DNA from: Luscinia megarhynchos
Lineage: Eukaryota > Chordata > Aves > Passeriformes > Turdidae
Assembly (NCBI GenBank): GCA_034336665.1
Contig: JAPFBE010000002.1
Coordinates: 17,338,906 to 17,402,905, forward strand
Direction: 5' to 3'
DNA length: 64,000 nucleotides
In this document: positions 1-11,899 of the stretch, piece after piece
How the letters are laid out: each line of letters begins with the position of its first letter
How positions within the stretch are numbered: position 1 is the stretch's first letter
Notes under the pieces: generated by a model
What the model was told of the DNA's origin: nothing
The model's database searches: none
Seen by the model: only the letters and a program-made list of their open reading frames with translations
Position numbers and translations under genes: made by a program

Positions 1-506
1 TGAGATCCTGAGATGAAGAGGCCAAATTTAATGCTCATTGTTTAGGCTCTAGTCTGTCTGTGCTCAGACAGAACTCCCACTGAGACTGGGAGCTGAACAA
101 CAATTCCCGAAGTTGGTCCATTTTTCCTAGGAAAATGAGACAGTTGCAAAGTACAGTTCGTTTGCCGCATTCATTCAGTACCCTGGAGATACAGCATTAT
201 GGTTAGTTACACATCTCAGAAAGCTTCTTCAGCAATATTGCAATGGCTTTGAATTCTTACAAGGCTATGCAGTCCAAGTAAAACAAAGCTGCTGGCAACA
301 GTAATAAGCCGCACTCCACACCTGATTAAGCAGCATTGTTTTTGGTCTAGCACCACGCCAAGTTGTCCTGTCAATGTGGATGCACGGTATCCGAGAACTG
401 CTTAAAGTGAAGCTTTCACCACAGCAACAGTGGGCAACTTTGTGAGCAGGTATGCCTAACACTGTTTCTAAACTCAGCAGTTTTCAGGAATCAAGCCCCT
501 CTCTAT
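1..506. other. Unique AT-rich sequence, no gene seen
   Basis: No repeat family, exon pattern or RNA gene is recognisable here. The minus-strand 65-codon open frame at 265-462 lacks any recognisable domain and is about the length expected by chance. Seen directly: ordinary AT-rich, CpG-poor sequence leading into a short CA tract. Confidence 0.6.
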
Positions 507-521
507 ACACACACACACACA
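507..521. repeat. (AC)7 microsatellite
   Basis: A perfect AC dinucleotide run of about 15 bases, followed by an A-rich, AACAAAACAA-like stretch. It is short and probably only weakly polymorphic. Confidence 0.85.
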
Positions 522-659
522 ACAAAACAAAAAACCCCGACAAGAAAAGACCCAACGACCCTTTCTCAAATCCCAGAGGTGATGGAATGTAAATAAGGGA
601 AACTGAGCCCTTAAATGATCTGCACATGCACACACTACCTACAGCATTTTTGGTTGCTA

Positions 660-868
660 ACTGTGAGCAGCTGCCAATTTCCCTCTAATGCTCAGACTAC
701 TTGCTAACTGATCTGCAAGTCCCAAAAGTGTGTTATCTTTAATGTGCCTCTAATTTTGCTAAGAGCCTACTATTTATAGTGTGCCATTTATTTACTTATT
801 TACCTTCAACTAATTAAAGCTATCATTTAAAAAAAATGCAGGAAAAGGAAAACACACTCTTTTCCTCT

Positions 869-903
<35 letters not shown>

Positions 904-1110
904 AAACCCAATCTGTTCACTTAACTGGATGAATGTTACAAAAGTTCTGTTTTGCTTGGAAAAGCAATGCATGAGTAAAAGCTCCAAAACCCTAGCATTA
1001 TTATCTCTAATTACAATTGGCAATATGTGGCAATCATAATTATTCATTTATGCAAAATAGCTTACAGTGTATCTCATTTTTTATTCCCTGTTAAAGGATG
1101 GCTCAACAAA
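660..1110. promoter_or_regulatory. Candidate non-coding regulatory block with homeodomain, MEF2 and POU-like motifs
   Basis: This AT-rich block carries a perfect MEF2 consensus (CTATTTATAG, 770-779), homeodomain TAATTA cores at 811-816, 1008-1013 and 1037-1042, and an octamer-like ATGCAAAAT at 1050-1058. A (GT)n tract interrupts it at 872-900. The motifs are seen in the sequence. That they form an enhancer is inference, because such motifs occur by chance in AT-rich DNA. No coding potential is apparent. Confidence 0.25.
872..900. repeat. (TG)n microsatellite
   Basis: A perfect TG run of about 14.5 copies directly follows a CT-rich lead (TTTTCCTCTCTC). It is long enough to be length-polymorphic, and alternating purine-pyrimidine of this length can adopt Z-DNA. 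Small open frames across it encode Cys-Val or His-Thr runs and are artefacts. Confidence 0.95.
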
Positions 1111-1338
1111 AGAAGAAAAAAAAAAGATTATAGTGCTGAACATAATTGTGCTAAATGCTCAGTCATTTTGTTTAAAAAATACAAAACTAAATTGCTATTT
1201 CTGCAAAGACAGAAAATGATTTAACAAGGATATATAGTATACTCTGCAGGTGGAAATCCATTTAGAAAATATATTTCCCAGAAAAGGAGTGATATTTCAC
1301 AAAAAAACTTAGAAGCGTGGTTTTTGCCATTTCTGAGA

Positions 1339-1341
1339 GAA

Positions 1342-1437
<96 letters not shown>

Positions 1438-1438
1438 A
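1339..1438. repeat. (GAAA)n tetranucleotide microsatellite
   Basis: About 24 near-perfect copies of GAAA run across 100 bases, with one extra A near the start. The tract is pure polypurine on the plus strand. The minus-strand frame through it encodes a Phe-Leu-Ser-Phe repeat that has no biological meaning. Confidence 0.97.
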
Positions 1439-4400
1439 GCCTTCCTTGTTTTAATCTAGCACATGCTTCTCCTGTTAGTAAAATGCAAATTTGCAAATAG
1501 TCAGAGGAGAGACCGTGACCATAACAACTTGCTATGGTTCTGCAACATGACACTCTATTCTATTTCAGTTCTACCACAGTACACTAAGCAATTGAATAAG
1601 ATCAAGTGCACTTCATGACAAAAAAAAAATAAGGAAAGGCGAGTTCACGCTACTCACATAAGTAATCCCTATTTATGTGTGTATTTCTAGTGGAATATCA
1701 CCCTAATTTATGGTACTCAGAAAAGCCAGAGTTCATGAGAGTTGCCAGTCATGCTTTAATCAGGCACTTGGGGTCAGGGACTTTAGAGGACAACTCCCCA
1801 GATAGAAAGGATTCAGATTCAGGATGCCAGATGCAGAGATTCAGCCTCAAGAAAACAAATGCTGAGAAGGCTGCTTGTTGTGTGTTAGGAGAAACTGGAA
1901 AGAGACTCTAAAACCTGTCTGAAACAGATACAGCTGCTTTAATCCTGACATGTTGTACCAGATGAGCAGCCTTTACTCTTGGATCCAATCCCACACTTTC
2001 TTGTGGAGCAGTCCCATCACACTTATTGCTGTCTCAGAGCAAAACTGAAAGTGATGGAGCTATTTCTGTGAAAAGGATCATCCACTGAACCAATGGGGTT
2101 TTTTTTAATGGCTAGGCATTTAAAAACTTTTTTCAAAGTGTCTTAAATATATAAAATTGTAGGAGACATTAAAATCAAATAGGAAGCAGATTTTTTTTTC
2201 TTGTGCTGATGGTGTTGATTAGAGCAGAGGAAATGGAGATCACCGTTGGAATGCATGGGAAAAAACAGGCTTCCAGAATAATATGAGAAGCTGCATTATG
2301 TATTTTTACCAAACAAAAATTGGTCAGCTTCACAGAGTTGTTAAAAGAGTCAATTTTTTCTCCTGACTTAATAAATGATGACAGAAAATGAGGGCAACAT
2401 GACAGAACATCATACATTAAAAATTTAAAGCAAAATAAATAAAATCCAAATCTGAAAGAAACAAAGGACAGTATTGCCATTACTTTCCACTTGTTTCTAC
2501 TTGTTTTTATCAGACACAATAAATGAGTAGCATGTGAGCTTGTCTCCTTTTTTCTCTCTTGAGCATATGATTAGGATGCAGGAGATACCAACTAGGCCCA
2601 GCAGTGATTTCTTACTACAGCTAATTCATTGTGTCTTGGTCCATTACCACCAGAAGACATTTTCCACCCTTCACACAGAACCAGGAAGAAACACTCTGTT
2701 TGCTTACAGTAAATGTCAAAATGAATCTTTTAATCAGAATATAGAGTTGGGTCCTGTGCCTGCTGTGCATATTATAGCTCAGAGGTCTGGGTTTACTGAC
2801 ACTGTCATCATTTGCTTAACACAGCACAACACCTGCATGAGATGCCCTGATTACAAAAAACTACCTTGTTGTGTTGTTCTGCACTGTGATCCACAAAGAA
2901 GTGATATCAAACACTAGAGCCCCAGATGTACCTTTGGAGCAATGGGAAAGAAAGCTTTACTATCCCCTGTAGCAGATGAAAGGAACAAGTGAAGGCCATC
3001 TACAAAAGGTACACCTCAGTGAGGAAAGTGTTCAGTTGGGATAGCTGAGAGTGCAGCCCAGCCCTTTCTCTAGTGACAGCCCAATACAAAATAGCACGTG
3101 TGATGTCAACCAGAAAAACCAGCCTCCCCAGCTGTACACAGCTTCCAGCCCACTCTAGCAATTCACATAGGTGAATGTCAAAGTTGAACATTATCACTCA
3201 CTGACTGGAGGCCTGGCTGTACTGTGGACAGAGTATTTGTCACCCAGTCAGTTGTCACAGGGATTGCTGATAACTGTTTGCATTAAGTAAAGAATATGCA
3301 CAGGATTAAATATGTTACCATAGGAGAAATGTGCAGAATACAGAATTTCCAGCATGAAGAAATTGCCATTTCTGTATCATTCTTTTAATTTGAAGAGGGA
3401 GTGCCAACCTGTCCAAAATTAAGAAATACAAACCAAAGACTGTAAATCGAGACAACTATTTGGGGAGAATAATATCATTCTTTTCAGCATTTCTCTTTAA
3501 CTTAAAGCAATAATTTGGGGTTTCCTCTACCTAAATGTTTAATGTACTTCAATAAATCGGTCAGAATTGCTTCACTGGTGGTCAGCTCTGTCCCTAAAAC
3601 TATCTCATGGCAGTCAGAAAAAAAAAGGTACAACATATTTATTTACTCCTATAGACCCTGGCTTCCTGGCCAGGCTATATATTCCTTATGGCATTCAGAG
3701 AGTTGTGACAGTCATAACATAATAACTAGATTAAGACAGAAAGAATCATCTCTGAACCACAGGAAGAGTAGGGAAATCTCCAAGCCAGCACAAACTGCAG
3801 ACCTAAGTTATAATTTCTAACAAGATTGTGGATTAACACTTAAATTAATTCATGTCAAATATTACAATTAAAAATATTCTATCATAAGGAAAAGTTTTCT
3901 CAAAGTTTCCTAAATGAAGCTTGAAGTGTGCAAGACAGTAGACTGTCCATCAAAAAAGCATATTGTTTGTCATTTCTAGGCAGGTTTTTAATACAAGGAA
4001 TATTCTTTCCTCTTCCCTTTTATTAAATAATGATTGGCTTGCACAGAAGGTGAAGATTCATTACAATATGGATAATAATGATTGTAAAAATAATAAATAT
4101 ATTTTAAAATTACAAATAGCCAAAATAATTTCAATTTCATATGTCTCAAAATGACCATACAGTTTACCTGAAGGCTTTTTCCCATCATGTCTCTGTGATT
4201 TCACAAGACACGTTATTTCCACCAATACTATGGATGGCAACAGCCTCTACAAACAATAATTCTTCCCTCTTTATCCAAACCACTAATTTTTCTTAGTCTT
4301 AGAATTATTGTCTTAACTTATTCATAAAGTTAAATTCTACCCTACACAAAATACAGTGGGTTTAGGTGAGCTTTTTTTCCTATATAGTAGAGTGTGTCCC

Positions 4401-6540
4401 CCAGAGTATCAACAGGCTTGTTTTTAAAGAGGATTGGTAAGGCAGTTCTCCATATCTTGGAGATGGTTTTCAGAGTCTTAAATTATATTTATCCATAGTT
4501 TTCTATGGTATTATATATAATATTTGGAAATGCAATCTGAATATTAACTAATCCATCCTCTGGCTGGAATTAATTTGCCTTATCTCAGTTTTTCATATGT
4601 GGAAAAAATACAAAAGGACTAATATCAGAAATGGGGAACATTAAATGAAATTCACAGGGGCTTGGTGTAAATGGATGAGGTAAAGCACATGGGCTATGTC
4701 AACTTAAAAGTGATTCCAAAGCTCAAGTTTTGGACCTTTGAGCACAAATCCCTGAGTTTTGCCCACAGTGGCAGTACAGCCCAAGTCTGACCATCTACTG
4801 CATTTTCAGATCTTCAGTCCAGCTCATTCAAACTCTGTCCTAGTTCTTCAGAGACTATTTAGTTCCTCTTGGAAATAAGCAGAGTACTTGGTAACACAAG
4901 CATACAAAATCCCTCATAACTTCCTACAATGACTGAGCAGCACATCAAGCAATTGCAAATTAAAGAAAGGTGAGGAACTTTCCCAAAATAAAATTTACAC
5001 CTATGTTTCCAGAGAAACATCATGTAACAAATTAAGATCTTATTTACTAGTTAGTTTCCAAAAATGTTTTTTCCCTGGTAGAAAATTATGCCAATGGAAT
5101 AGCTTGATTTAACTTGGCAAAAATCATCCAATGGAGGGTGCACAATTGCTAAATCATAAAAAACACGTGCACTTCAACAGTAAGGTTTTTTAAATCTTTT
5201 TTAAATCTTCTTCTCATCCTTCATGGTCTAACTTCAAAAGGGAACACTAGGCACTTTAGGACTGAGACAGTCAGAGCTCTGATGCTCTGCTTCCAGCAAG
5301 CACCACAGTGCACTGGCACTGCACGAAAAGGATGGAACAGCCAGGTGGGTGCAACTGTGTCCCACTAACTCAAGGGCAAGCCTTCCACTGACTGCAGTGG
5401 GGCCACACTTCATATGACTCACTGTCCCATTTATTAAGGAAATATGCCTTTTCCTCTAAGAGGAAACAGTTTCCCTTCAGTATCAGTAGTTTTAAGATGA
5501 TATAAGAATGGGTATGTTTGCAATTATTTGGCTCGAACTGTACACTGAGGACTAATAAACAATTACTAGCTTGGCTTAACAGTTTCCAAAAACACAAAAA
5601 GAAGGTTCTGAAGAATGATAGGTTACCCAGGGAAACCTTAATGTAATTCACAGGGAAGCTTGCAATTTCTTCAGCGTAGAGTTTGAAAACAAAGCAAAGC
5701 AAAGATTTGTCATGTTTCATATTTCCAAGCCAGTATGCCTACACTCATGTGGTTTCCATCTCTGGCAGAGTGTAAAGAGGAAGTAAAATGTCAAGTTGTT
5801 TATTTCTGTGCAATTTTCTTATCTCAAAATAACACTGAGTTTGCTAAATCCAATCTGTCTTTAATAATAGACAGAGGAATTCCTTTGCTCGCCACTCTTC
5901 CTTTTAGAGAAATCTCATGATCTGGAAAGAGAGGGGTTAAATCTCTTTTGACAATTTTGTCAAAACCAAAAATGTCATCTGAAACAGCAGCCTTGTTTTC
6001 TAGGGAAATAAAAAATTGTTTTCCTTTAGTTCAGTTCATATACCACCTTTTCATATTATCTTTTTTTTATATTGTTTTACTGCAGATGAAAAAGAAAAGC
6101 AGAAACAGACGAAAGGACACCTAGAAATTCACTCTTCATTATCATAAGCTTTCATTTAATAGTAGGAGAAAAATGAATATGCTTAAATCAGCAAGTTGTT
6201 CTTTACCTCCACAGAACAATCTTCATTGTCAAGTATGTGATCAAAGTTCCCTGCCTAAAAGTTGAGGACCCTAGGCCTGATTTCAAAGTATTAGAGATTC
6301 AGCTACATCTTTCTTTTTGAAAATAAATATATATTTCAGCATGTAAGCTTGTGCTTCTGCCCTTTTTAACTACCCATTTCTGAGATAAATGAAATGTATG
6401 AATACATAAAAGTTCTCCACGCTTCCATATACTTTGTTCTTAAATCACACTGCAGATTCGAGCGACATCACATTTAGTTTTAAAAAGACATTTCAAAATG
6501 TATCTAATCCAAATTTGATCTATTAATATGTTTTTCTATG
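1439..6540. other. Unique AT-rich sequence, no gene seen
   Basis: I see no coding exon, RNA gene or recognisable transposon in this five-kilobase stretch. It holds short homopolymer runs (A at 1620-1629, T near 2099-2106 and 2190-2199) and scattered chance open frames. The largest are 2534-2917 (plus, 127 codons), 5370-5720 and 2175-2519 (both minus). None shows a domain, repeat or signal that I recognise. Confidence 0.55.
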
Positions 6541-6554
6541 TCAACACTGCATGA

Positions 6555-6580
6555 GTTTGCAAATGCAAATGTAAATATTC
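6555..6580 (+). promoter_or_regulatory. Octamer plus forkhead-like composite motif
   Basis: A perfect POU octamer ATGCAAAT (6563-6570) abuts a forkhead-type GTAAATA (6571-6577) with no gap, and TTTGCAAA lies just upstream. The motifs are directly visible. POU and forkhead factor binding to these consensus sequences is established, but function at this site is inferred only. Confidence 0.25.
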
Positions 6581-7540
6581 ACTGCCCCAAACCTCTATAC
6601 TTCATAAGAGAGATTTAGCTGCAGCAGCATAGAAAGACAGCAGCCCCAAGGAAAAATGCAAAGAGAAAAACATTCCTTCCATTGCTCCATTTTGATTCCA
6701 GTTCCCCTATCCAAAATACTCTATCTATCTCATGCATTTGGACAAAGAGAAGAATAAAACATGTGCCTCTTCCTGCAGTCATCTTTGGCCTTGTGGTTAA
6801 CATTGTATTTCTGACCTGTATATAGGATAGCCCCAGATGATGGTACCAGACTGTAGCACAAGGCTGTGCAGCTCATGGTCTCTCTTTTACAAGCATGACC
6901 CTTGCCCACTGAGAACAACTCCCTTTTAAATGACAATAAGACTTTAAAAGGGCTGACTGATAGAGAGGAGCAAAGCCACCTGAGATAGCTAGCAATAAAT
7001 ACAAAACTGAGGATGAAGTAAAAACTTCACAGACCAGCACAGACCTTCCGTTTTTTTTAAATTCCTATCATTCTTGCAGAAGCATGATTAAATGATTCAG
7101 GATTGGGTCATTAGCAGAAAGGAGTTGAACACAAATGGCTGTGTTCACATTTAGTGTCCCTTGACATCTAGTTCAAAGATACAAAATCTGTGTAGATTAC
7201 ATATTTCTTTAAAAAGCATTCACAGCTAAAAAGAACATTTTTTAGATTAAATGAATGTCTGTTTCCTTCTGCTCTATATCTCTACCCATAAGGCTAACAG
7301 AAAGGGAGAGTGCCTCCCCTTGCAATCATGGAATCTACTTTGATATCTGAAGACAAAATCATCCTCTTGGCTCCTACATGTTGAGACTCTAAAGCTTGTG
7401 ATGTCGACAAACCGAGTTTTGCAAACCACCCACAGCCATCGTGCCCATATGTGTCTGGTTTATCATCCCCTCACAAACAGGCTGAATTCCTCTCAGTGCA
7501 CACAGGCAAATGAGGCACAGGGGTACCCACAGTGAAATGC
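6581..7540. other. Unique sequence, no gene seen
   Basis: No transposon or exon is recognised. A small CpG-retaining pocket occurs at about 7400-7445. Open frames at 6615-6803 and 6730-6936 (minus) are short, overlap each other, and carry no recognisable domain. Confidence 0.5.
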
Positions 7541-7779
7541 TTTTTACCTTTAGCTACCTAATGCTTAAGCAACTTGTTTAGGCCAGACACCCAGGCTCTC
7601 CCAGTATCAATGGGTGCAGATACAGGCACCTGCAGGGGGTGATTCATCTTCTTCAAAGATAGGGGTCTAAACCAGGGCTTACAGCTGCCTTCTGGAGCTG
7701 CCTATCTCTCACATTGACTATAGTGGGAGCCTAGATGACTAGCTGAGATTAGGTGCCTAATTTTTAGGCAGATAAATTT
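7541..7779. repeat. Possible ancient interspersed repeat adjoining the SINE relic
   Basis: The stretch contains phrases common in old amniote repeats, such as GTGGGAGCCTAGATGAC, AGGTGCCTAA and TTTTTAGGCA, and it runs directly into the MIR-like relic. I cannot assign a family by eye. It may be the rest of the same element or an unrelated old insertion. Confidence 0.25.
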
Positions 7780-7870
7780 TCTTGCCTGAGGTTACATGAG
7801 AAATCTGTGGCAGAACCAGGGTTTGAACCCACGTGTTCCACATGGAGCTGGTAAGGGATCACTCAGTCAA
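7780..7870 (-). mobile_element. MIR-like tRNA-derived SINE relic (antisense)
   Basis: Read on the plus strand, the segment runs TTGCCTGAGGTTACATGAG, then GTGGCAGAACCAGGGTTTG, then AACCCA. This parallels the reverse complement of the MIR/CORE-SINE tRNA-related region. GGGTTTGAACC is a one-base-decayed reverse complement of the RNA polymerase III B box (GGTTCGANNCC). The core match covers about 7780-7832, and the downstream boundary is uncertain. Such elements predate the bird-mammal split, so the copy is very old. The element is inert; assignment to MIR rather than another tRNA SINE is tentative. Confidence 0.6.
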
Positions 7871-7924
7871 ATCCAGTGCTTGTGTTACAAGGGTTTTGTG
7901 TGTCCACAATAGCTTATTAGACAA

Positions 7925-7940
7925 GACACACACACACACA
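7925..7940. repeat. Short (CA)n microsatellite
   Basis: A perfect CA run of about eight copies. It is short and unremarkable. Confidence 0.8.
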
Positions 7941-9485
7941 ATCAAAAAATCTAATACATTGGTGATTAGTCACCATTCTCTCACACACCTTAGCATATGA
8001 AACACCTATTTTAAATGTCTAAAATAGCTATTAAGAAAATTTACCTGTGGTCTGCCACCTTCCCAATAAACTTCCCAACCACAAAGATTCTCAGAGATCT
8101 TCTGAGAATTCTGCAATATAGTTAAAATAATTTTCTGTTTATGAAGATGGAAGGAGACAGTTACATGAACACTCATAAAAACTGTGATAGCAAATTGTTA
8201 GGGAAGAATCACCTGGAACATGCCTGAGTTCTGGGTAATCTTCCCACCTAAATGCTGTTTTTTCAGATTAAAGAAGCTCAGCAATATCCAGGTACTTCAG
8301 AAGGAACCTCTTCCTACATATTTAACACTCCACCCAAATGTCTCACGTTTCTGGCCAATGGAGGATGCAAAATATTACCCTGAGAAACCCAGCCCAAATG
8401 AAATGATGGCCACATTTATCTGACATGCTTAGACTTAGTTCTTACAGTTTGAAGAATTCAGTAGAATCTGCAGGGGTTAGTATAAATAAAACCATCCAGA
8501 CTCTGAACCCGACTGGACTGTGGGCAAATGGCCACATTTGTTCTGAAAAATAAGCTTGAGTCCTCTGCAAAAACAATTGAACAGTTATATTTGTCAAATG
8601 CTTGTGTCACTGAGGAATTATGTATTTTACACCAGCTGCATATGTTGTATTTTCTACATTTCTACATTTTATTTATCAGCCTATTTTTTCCTATTTGATC
8701 AAAATATGTTGTCCTCTTGGAGAACTAATTATGTGATAAAATGGTTCAAATTTAAATTCCAGTATTCATTTATGACTCAACAACATTATTGCTTCTTATA
8801 TATCATCTTCTTTGTGCATGTGTAACTCAAAATTAGGTTCATTGCTCTCTTTTCAGGTTCACAGAAATGAACAAACCACTGAGGATAAGGAGATTTACAT
8901 CAGTCTAAAAGCTAATTTGGGAGAAAACTTAGAACTCCCTCAAAACAAACCTTTGCAGAAAGAAAGTTCTTTCTGATATGCAAGACAAATTTCAATGCTT
9001 TTGTCTTGAAGCAGTGCAGGTCTTATATGATATGTTAATAAAGCAGGAGTATTACAGAACTTGGAGCATCCACTCTGATATGTTTGGTGGAGACTTTGCC
9101 CTTTTGATATTTTTCTACTTTATTTTGAGATACTTTCTACCCTGGCACTTGCTCAGTCCTCAAAAAAACCCGTCAAAACCAAAACCCCAACACACAAACA
9201 TACAGAATTGTTCTCTTGAAGTCTTAGTCCCATCACACTAGGATCTGACAAAATAATTCAAAAGTGAGTAATGCAAACAGAATCCTATTCACACCAATCT
9301 GAGGCAATGATTTAAATGATATAAATAGCCATTTGGTATCTTTTCCACATTAAAACATTTTCTAACTACTCTGATATAGTTCAGAGGTTTTCAAAATACT
9401 GAAAGTATTTATTTAGTTCCTGTAAAATAACAGGAATTCTTAATCATGTCTACGGGTCAGGGAAGTGGCAGAAGAGGAAGAGGAA
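7941..9485. other. Unique AT-rich sequence, no gene seen
   Basis: Nothing beyond AT-rich unique DNA is recognised. Short open frames occur at 8220-8423, 8556-8825 and 8978-9241 (plus). The latter two are rich in Phe, Tyr and Leu, as expected from AT-rich chance translation. Confidence 0.55.
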
Positions 9486-9559
9486 GGGGAAGGGGGAAGG
9501 GGAAGGGGAAGGGGAAGGGGAAGGGGAAGGGGAAGGGGAAGGGGAAGGGGAAGGGGGAA
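9486..9559 (+). repeat. (GGGGAA)n hexanucleotide minisatellite, G-quadruplex-prone
   Basis: Twelve runs of four or five Gs are separated by AA, almost perfectly periodic. This satisfies the usual G-quadruplex rule (four or more G3+ tracts with short loops) many times over. The tract continues without a break into a GAAGA pentamer array, so the combined block is one polypurine strand. Confidence 0.95.
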
Positions 9560-9768
9560 GAGAAGAGAAGAGAAGAGAAGAGAAGAGAAGAGAAGAGAAG
9601 AGAAGAGAAGAGAAGAGAAGAGAAGAGAAGAGAAGAGAAGAGAAGAGAAGAGAAGAGAAGAGAAGAGAAGAGAAGAGAAGAGAAGAGAAGAGAAGAGAAG
9701 AGAAGAGAAGAGAAGAGAAGAGAAGAGAAGAGAAGAGAAGAGAAGAGAAGAGAAGAGAAGAGAAGAGA
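9557..9768 (+). repeat. (GAAGA)n pentanucleotide satellite
   Basis: About 42 essentially perfect copies of a five-base purine unit run over 212 bases. Together with the upstream GGGGAA array, about 283 bases are pure purine on the plus strand. Mirror-symmetric polypurine of this length is known to favour triplex (H-DNA) structure and length instability. All frames on both strands are open through it because the unit contains no stop codon in any register. The resulting 120-160 codon frames (Lys-Arg-Glu or Leu-Phe-Ser repeats) are therefore artefacts. Confidence 0.97.
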
Positions 9769-10674
9769 TGAAAATAAAAAGGGAAGAAACAGTTCGAGTT
9801 CTTTGTGAAATGCTGCCATCTATAGAGTTCCAGTCGACACTACTTTCTGTGGAAATCCCAAGAAAAACCACAGGCAGGTTACCTCACAATGTGGTTAGTC
9901 CAGTAAATGATACAGTTTGTTTATTTTCTCAACAAATGATAATATAAATTGTAGCTTTGGCTACAGCATTAAGTTGGCAATAGCTTCTACCACAACTATT
10001 TCTTGAATGTATAAGCAGCATTTTTAGTTATTTACTGCAAAGTTTTCCTGTGTTTTGTTGGGACATGTATTAATATCAACACATTGTGTTGTCCTGCTTT
10101 ATTTACACTGGTTTCCCAAATCTCAAGGCATAGAAGCAGAAATCCTTCCTGTTGCTCCCCATGTACATATCCCCAAGCATACTATTGCCTGCATTCTCAA
10201 AATGGCCAAATAAGTAAGCAGCTAATTATAATTTTCTCACATTATCTGTATTATACCTGAAAATTCAGATGTTTGACACTTTACAATATTAAAAATGTAC
10301 ACATCACACATCCTGCCTTAGCATTTCTGCTAATGATAAGGCAGCAGCTGCACCTGTGGGTAAGACAAGCAGACAGAAGGATGATAACTTTGAAGAGATA
10401 GAAGTATTAGGAGTATTTGTCAGCTGTAACAAATAATAATAACCATATCAAAAAACCCAGTTTGGAAGCTACTCAGATCTTCAGGGGAAAAATGGTCCTC
10501 ATTTAGTATTGCAAAGATCCAAATCCTCTTTATCATACTCACTAGAGTACCAGATACAGGTGAAAAGAAGGTCATTTTGCTTGTTTAAATTGTGATTAAG
10601 TGACACATTTAATCATTAAGATAGATTCTGAAAGATGCCTATTTGAGACAGTACTGTTCAGGTCTGTTTTACAA
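9769..10674. other. Unique AT-rich sequence, no gene seen
   Basis: No repeat family or exon signal is recognised between the polypurine satellite and the next CR1 copy. Confidence 0.5.
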
Positions 10675-10915
10675 AATCACATAATCATAAAATCAATTAG
10701 GTTGGAACAGACCTCTGAGGTCATGGAGCCCAAGCTATGACCAAACACCACCATGCCAACTAGATCATGGCACAAGATCATGGCACAAAATTCCACCTCC
10801 AGTCTTTCTTTAAGCACCTTCAGGGGTGCTGACTCCACCACCTCCCTGGGTAGCCCATTCCAATCTAACCACCCCTTCTGTGAAAAAATTCCTCAGAAAG
10901 TCCCTAAATTGTCTC
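10675..10915 (-). mobile_element. CR1 LINE, 3'-end fragment (antisense)
   Basis: Read on the plus strand, the fragment starts AATCACATAATCATAAAATC and continues GGTTGGAACAGACCTCTGAG. It then has TGACTCCACCACCTCCCTGG, TAGCCCATTCCAATCTAACC and TTCTGTGAAAAAATTCCT. These are the landmarks of the reverse complement of an avian CR1 3' end. The internal ATCATGGCACAA phrase is duplicated, a small tandem change within the copy. Similarity fades after about 10915 and may persist to about 10955. The 116-codon frame at 10753-11103 lies across it and is not a gene. Confidence 0.88.
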
Positions 10916-10955
10916 TTTCCTACCAAGTCTTCCCTTGCCACCAACTCCCACTTGT

Positions 10956-11899
10956 GAAATGTCACCAGCAGAGGTACTTCTCATGGCTGGAAAGGTATGG
11001 TAGGAATAACCCTCATCTCATGCCTGCTCTGAAAGACAGAGCCAGCTCAGCCCCCATCCATGGGGGTCAGCCCCATGTCAAAAGAAGCACATTAGTGGAA
11101 TGAAAAGTAATATCAGCCCTACATTCCCTAACAAAATATCTAGCAAAATACTTACTTTCACATTCTCTAACTCTATCCAAATTGCCCAGTGCCAGCAAAT
11201 CTTCATTATCCTAACCACAAGTTAAGCTATCTGCAGGCAAAACGTTGCCTCTTACACTTTGACTCCCCACAGTTCCCTTTTCAAGAGTTTACCGTCTTTA
11301 AACACTGTATTGACTTCAGAGGGTGGTACTTGTCTAGCAAACTGTGATGGATTAATCACCCCTTGAGCATAAGTATCAGCAGACCAAGTTACTAAACCTC
11401 TCTCCCTCTGCAGGTCATTCAACAGGAAAATGTTGGAATCAGTGGAGCTGCATGAACTATTAATTGCATTATAAGCGAAATAAGACACTAAATGAAGTTA
11501 AAATTTACCTCCTAGAGAAAATGCTGCAGAGATCAAAGATAAGACACTTCTAGAGAATTCCCAGAGGCAGAGATTGTTTTAAGAGGTTCATTCTCCCCTG
11601 TTTGACTTCCAGCTCCCAAACACATACCCTATCCCTGTGCTTTAGAGGGGAGACAGTGACCAAATGTCCATTAGCAGCAGCCACAGCCACACCAAGCTTC
11701 CAAATCCTTCCTTCATTCCACAGCTGGTGAGGCAACCAGATCTACCTAAGGTGCTAAAAAGTGTGGCAGCCCTACCTGTGTGGCTCTTGGTGACAGAAAT
11801 TCTAAGATGGTCCTTCTGGGTTTTGCTGTTTGCAAAAGGTGTGAAAATATTTGCCAGCCCACAACAAATAAAAGATGTGATAATAACCACTTAATCCTT
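10956..11899. other. Unique sequence, no gene seen
   Basis: No gene or transposon is recognised. Several short overlapping frames on both strands around 11550-11943 have no recognisable domain. Confidence 0.45.

Noticed and set aside
2534..2917. 127-codon plus-strand open frame
   Set aside because: Composition and lack of any motif fit a random frame; no promoter or splice signals support it.
8267..8290. Possible micro-exon between TTTTTTCAG and GTACTT
   Set aside because: Acceptor- and donor-like strings this weak occur often by chance, and no neighbouring exons were found.
9440..9947. Four 120-160 codon open frames on both strands
   Set aside because: They exist only because the GGGGAA and GAAGA units contain no stop codon in any frame. 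The products are simple Lys-Arg-Glu or Leu-Phe-Ser repeats.
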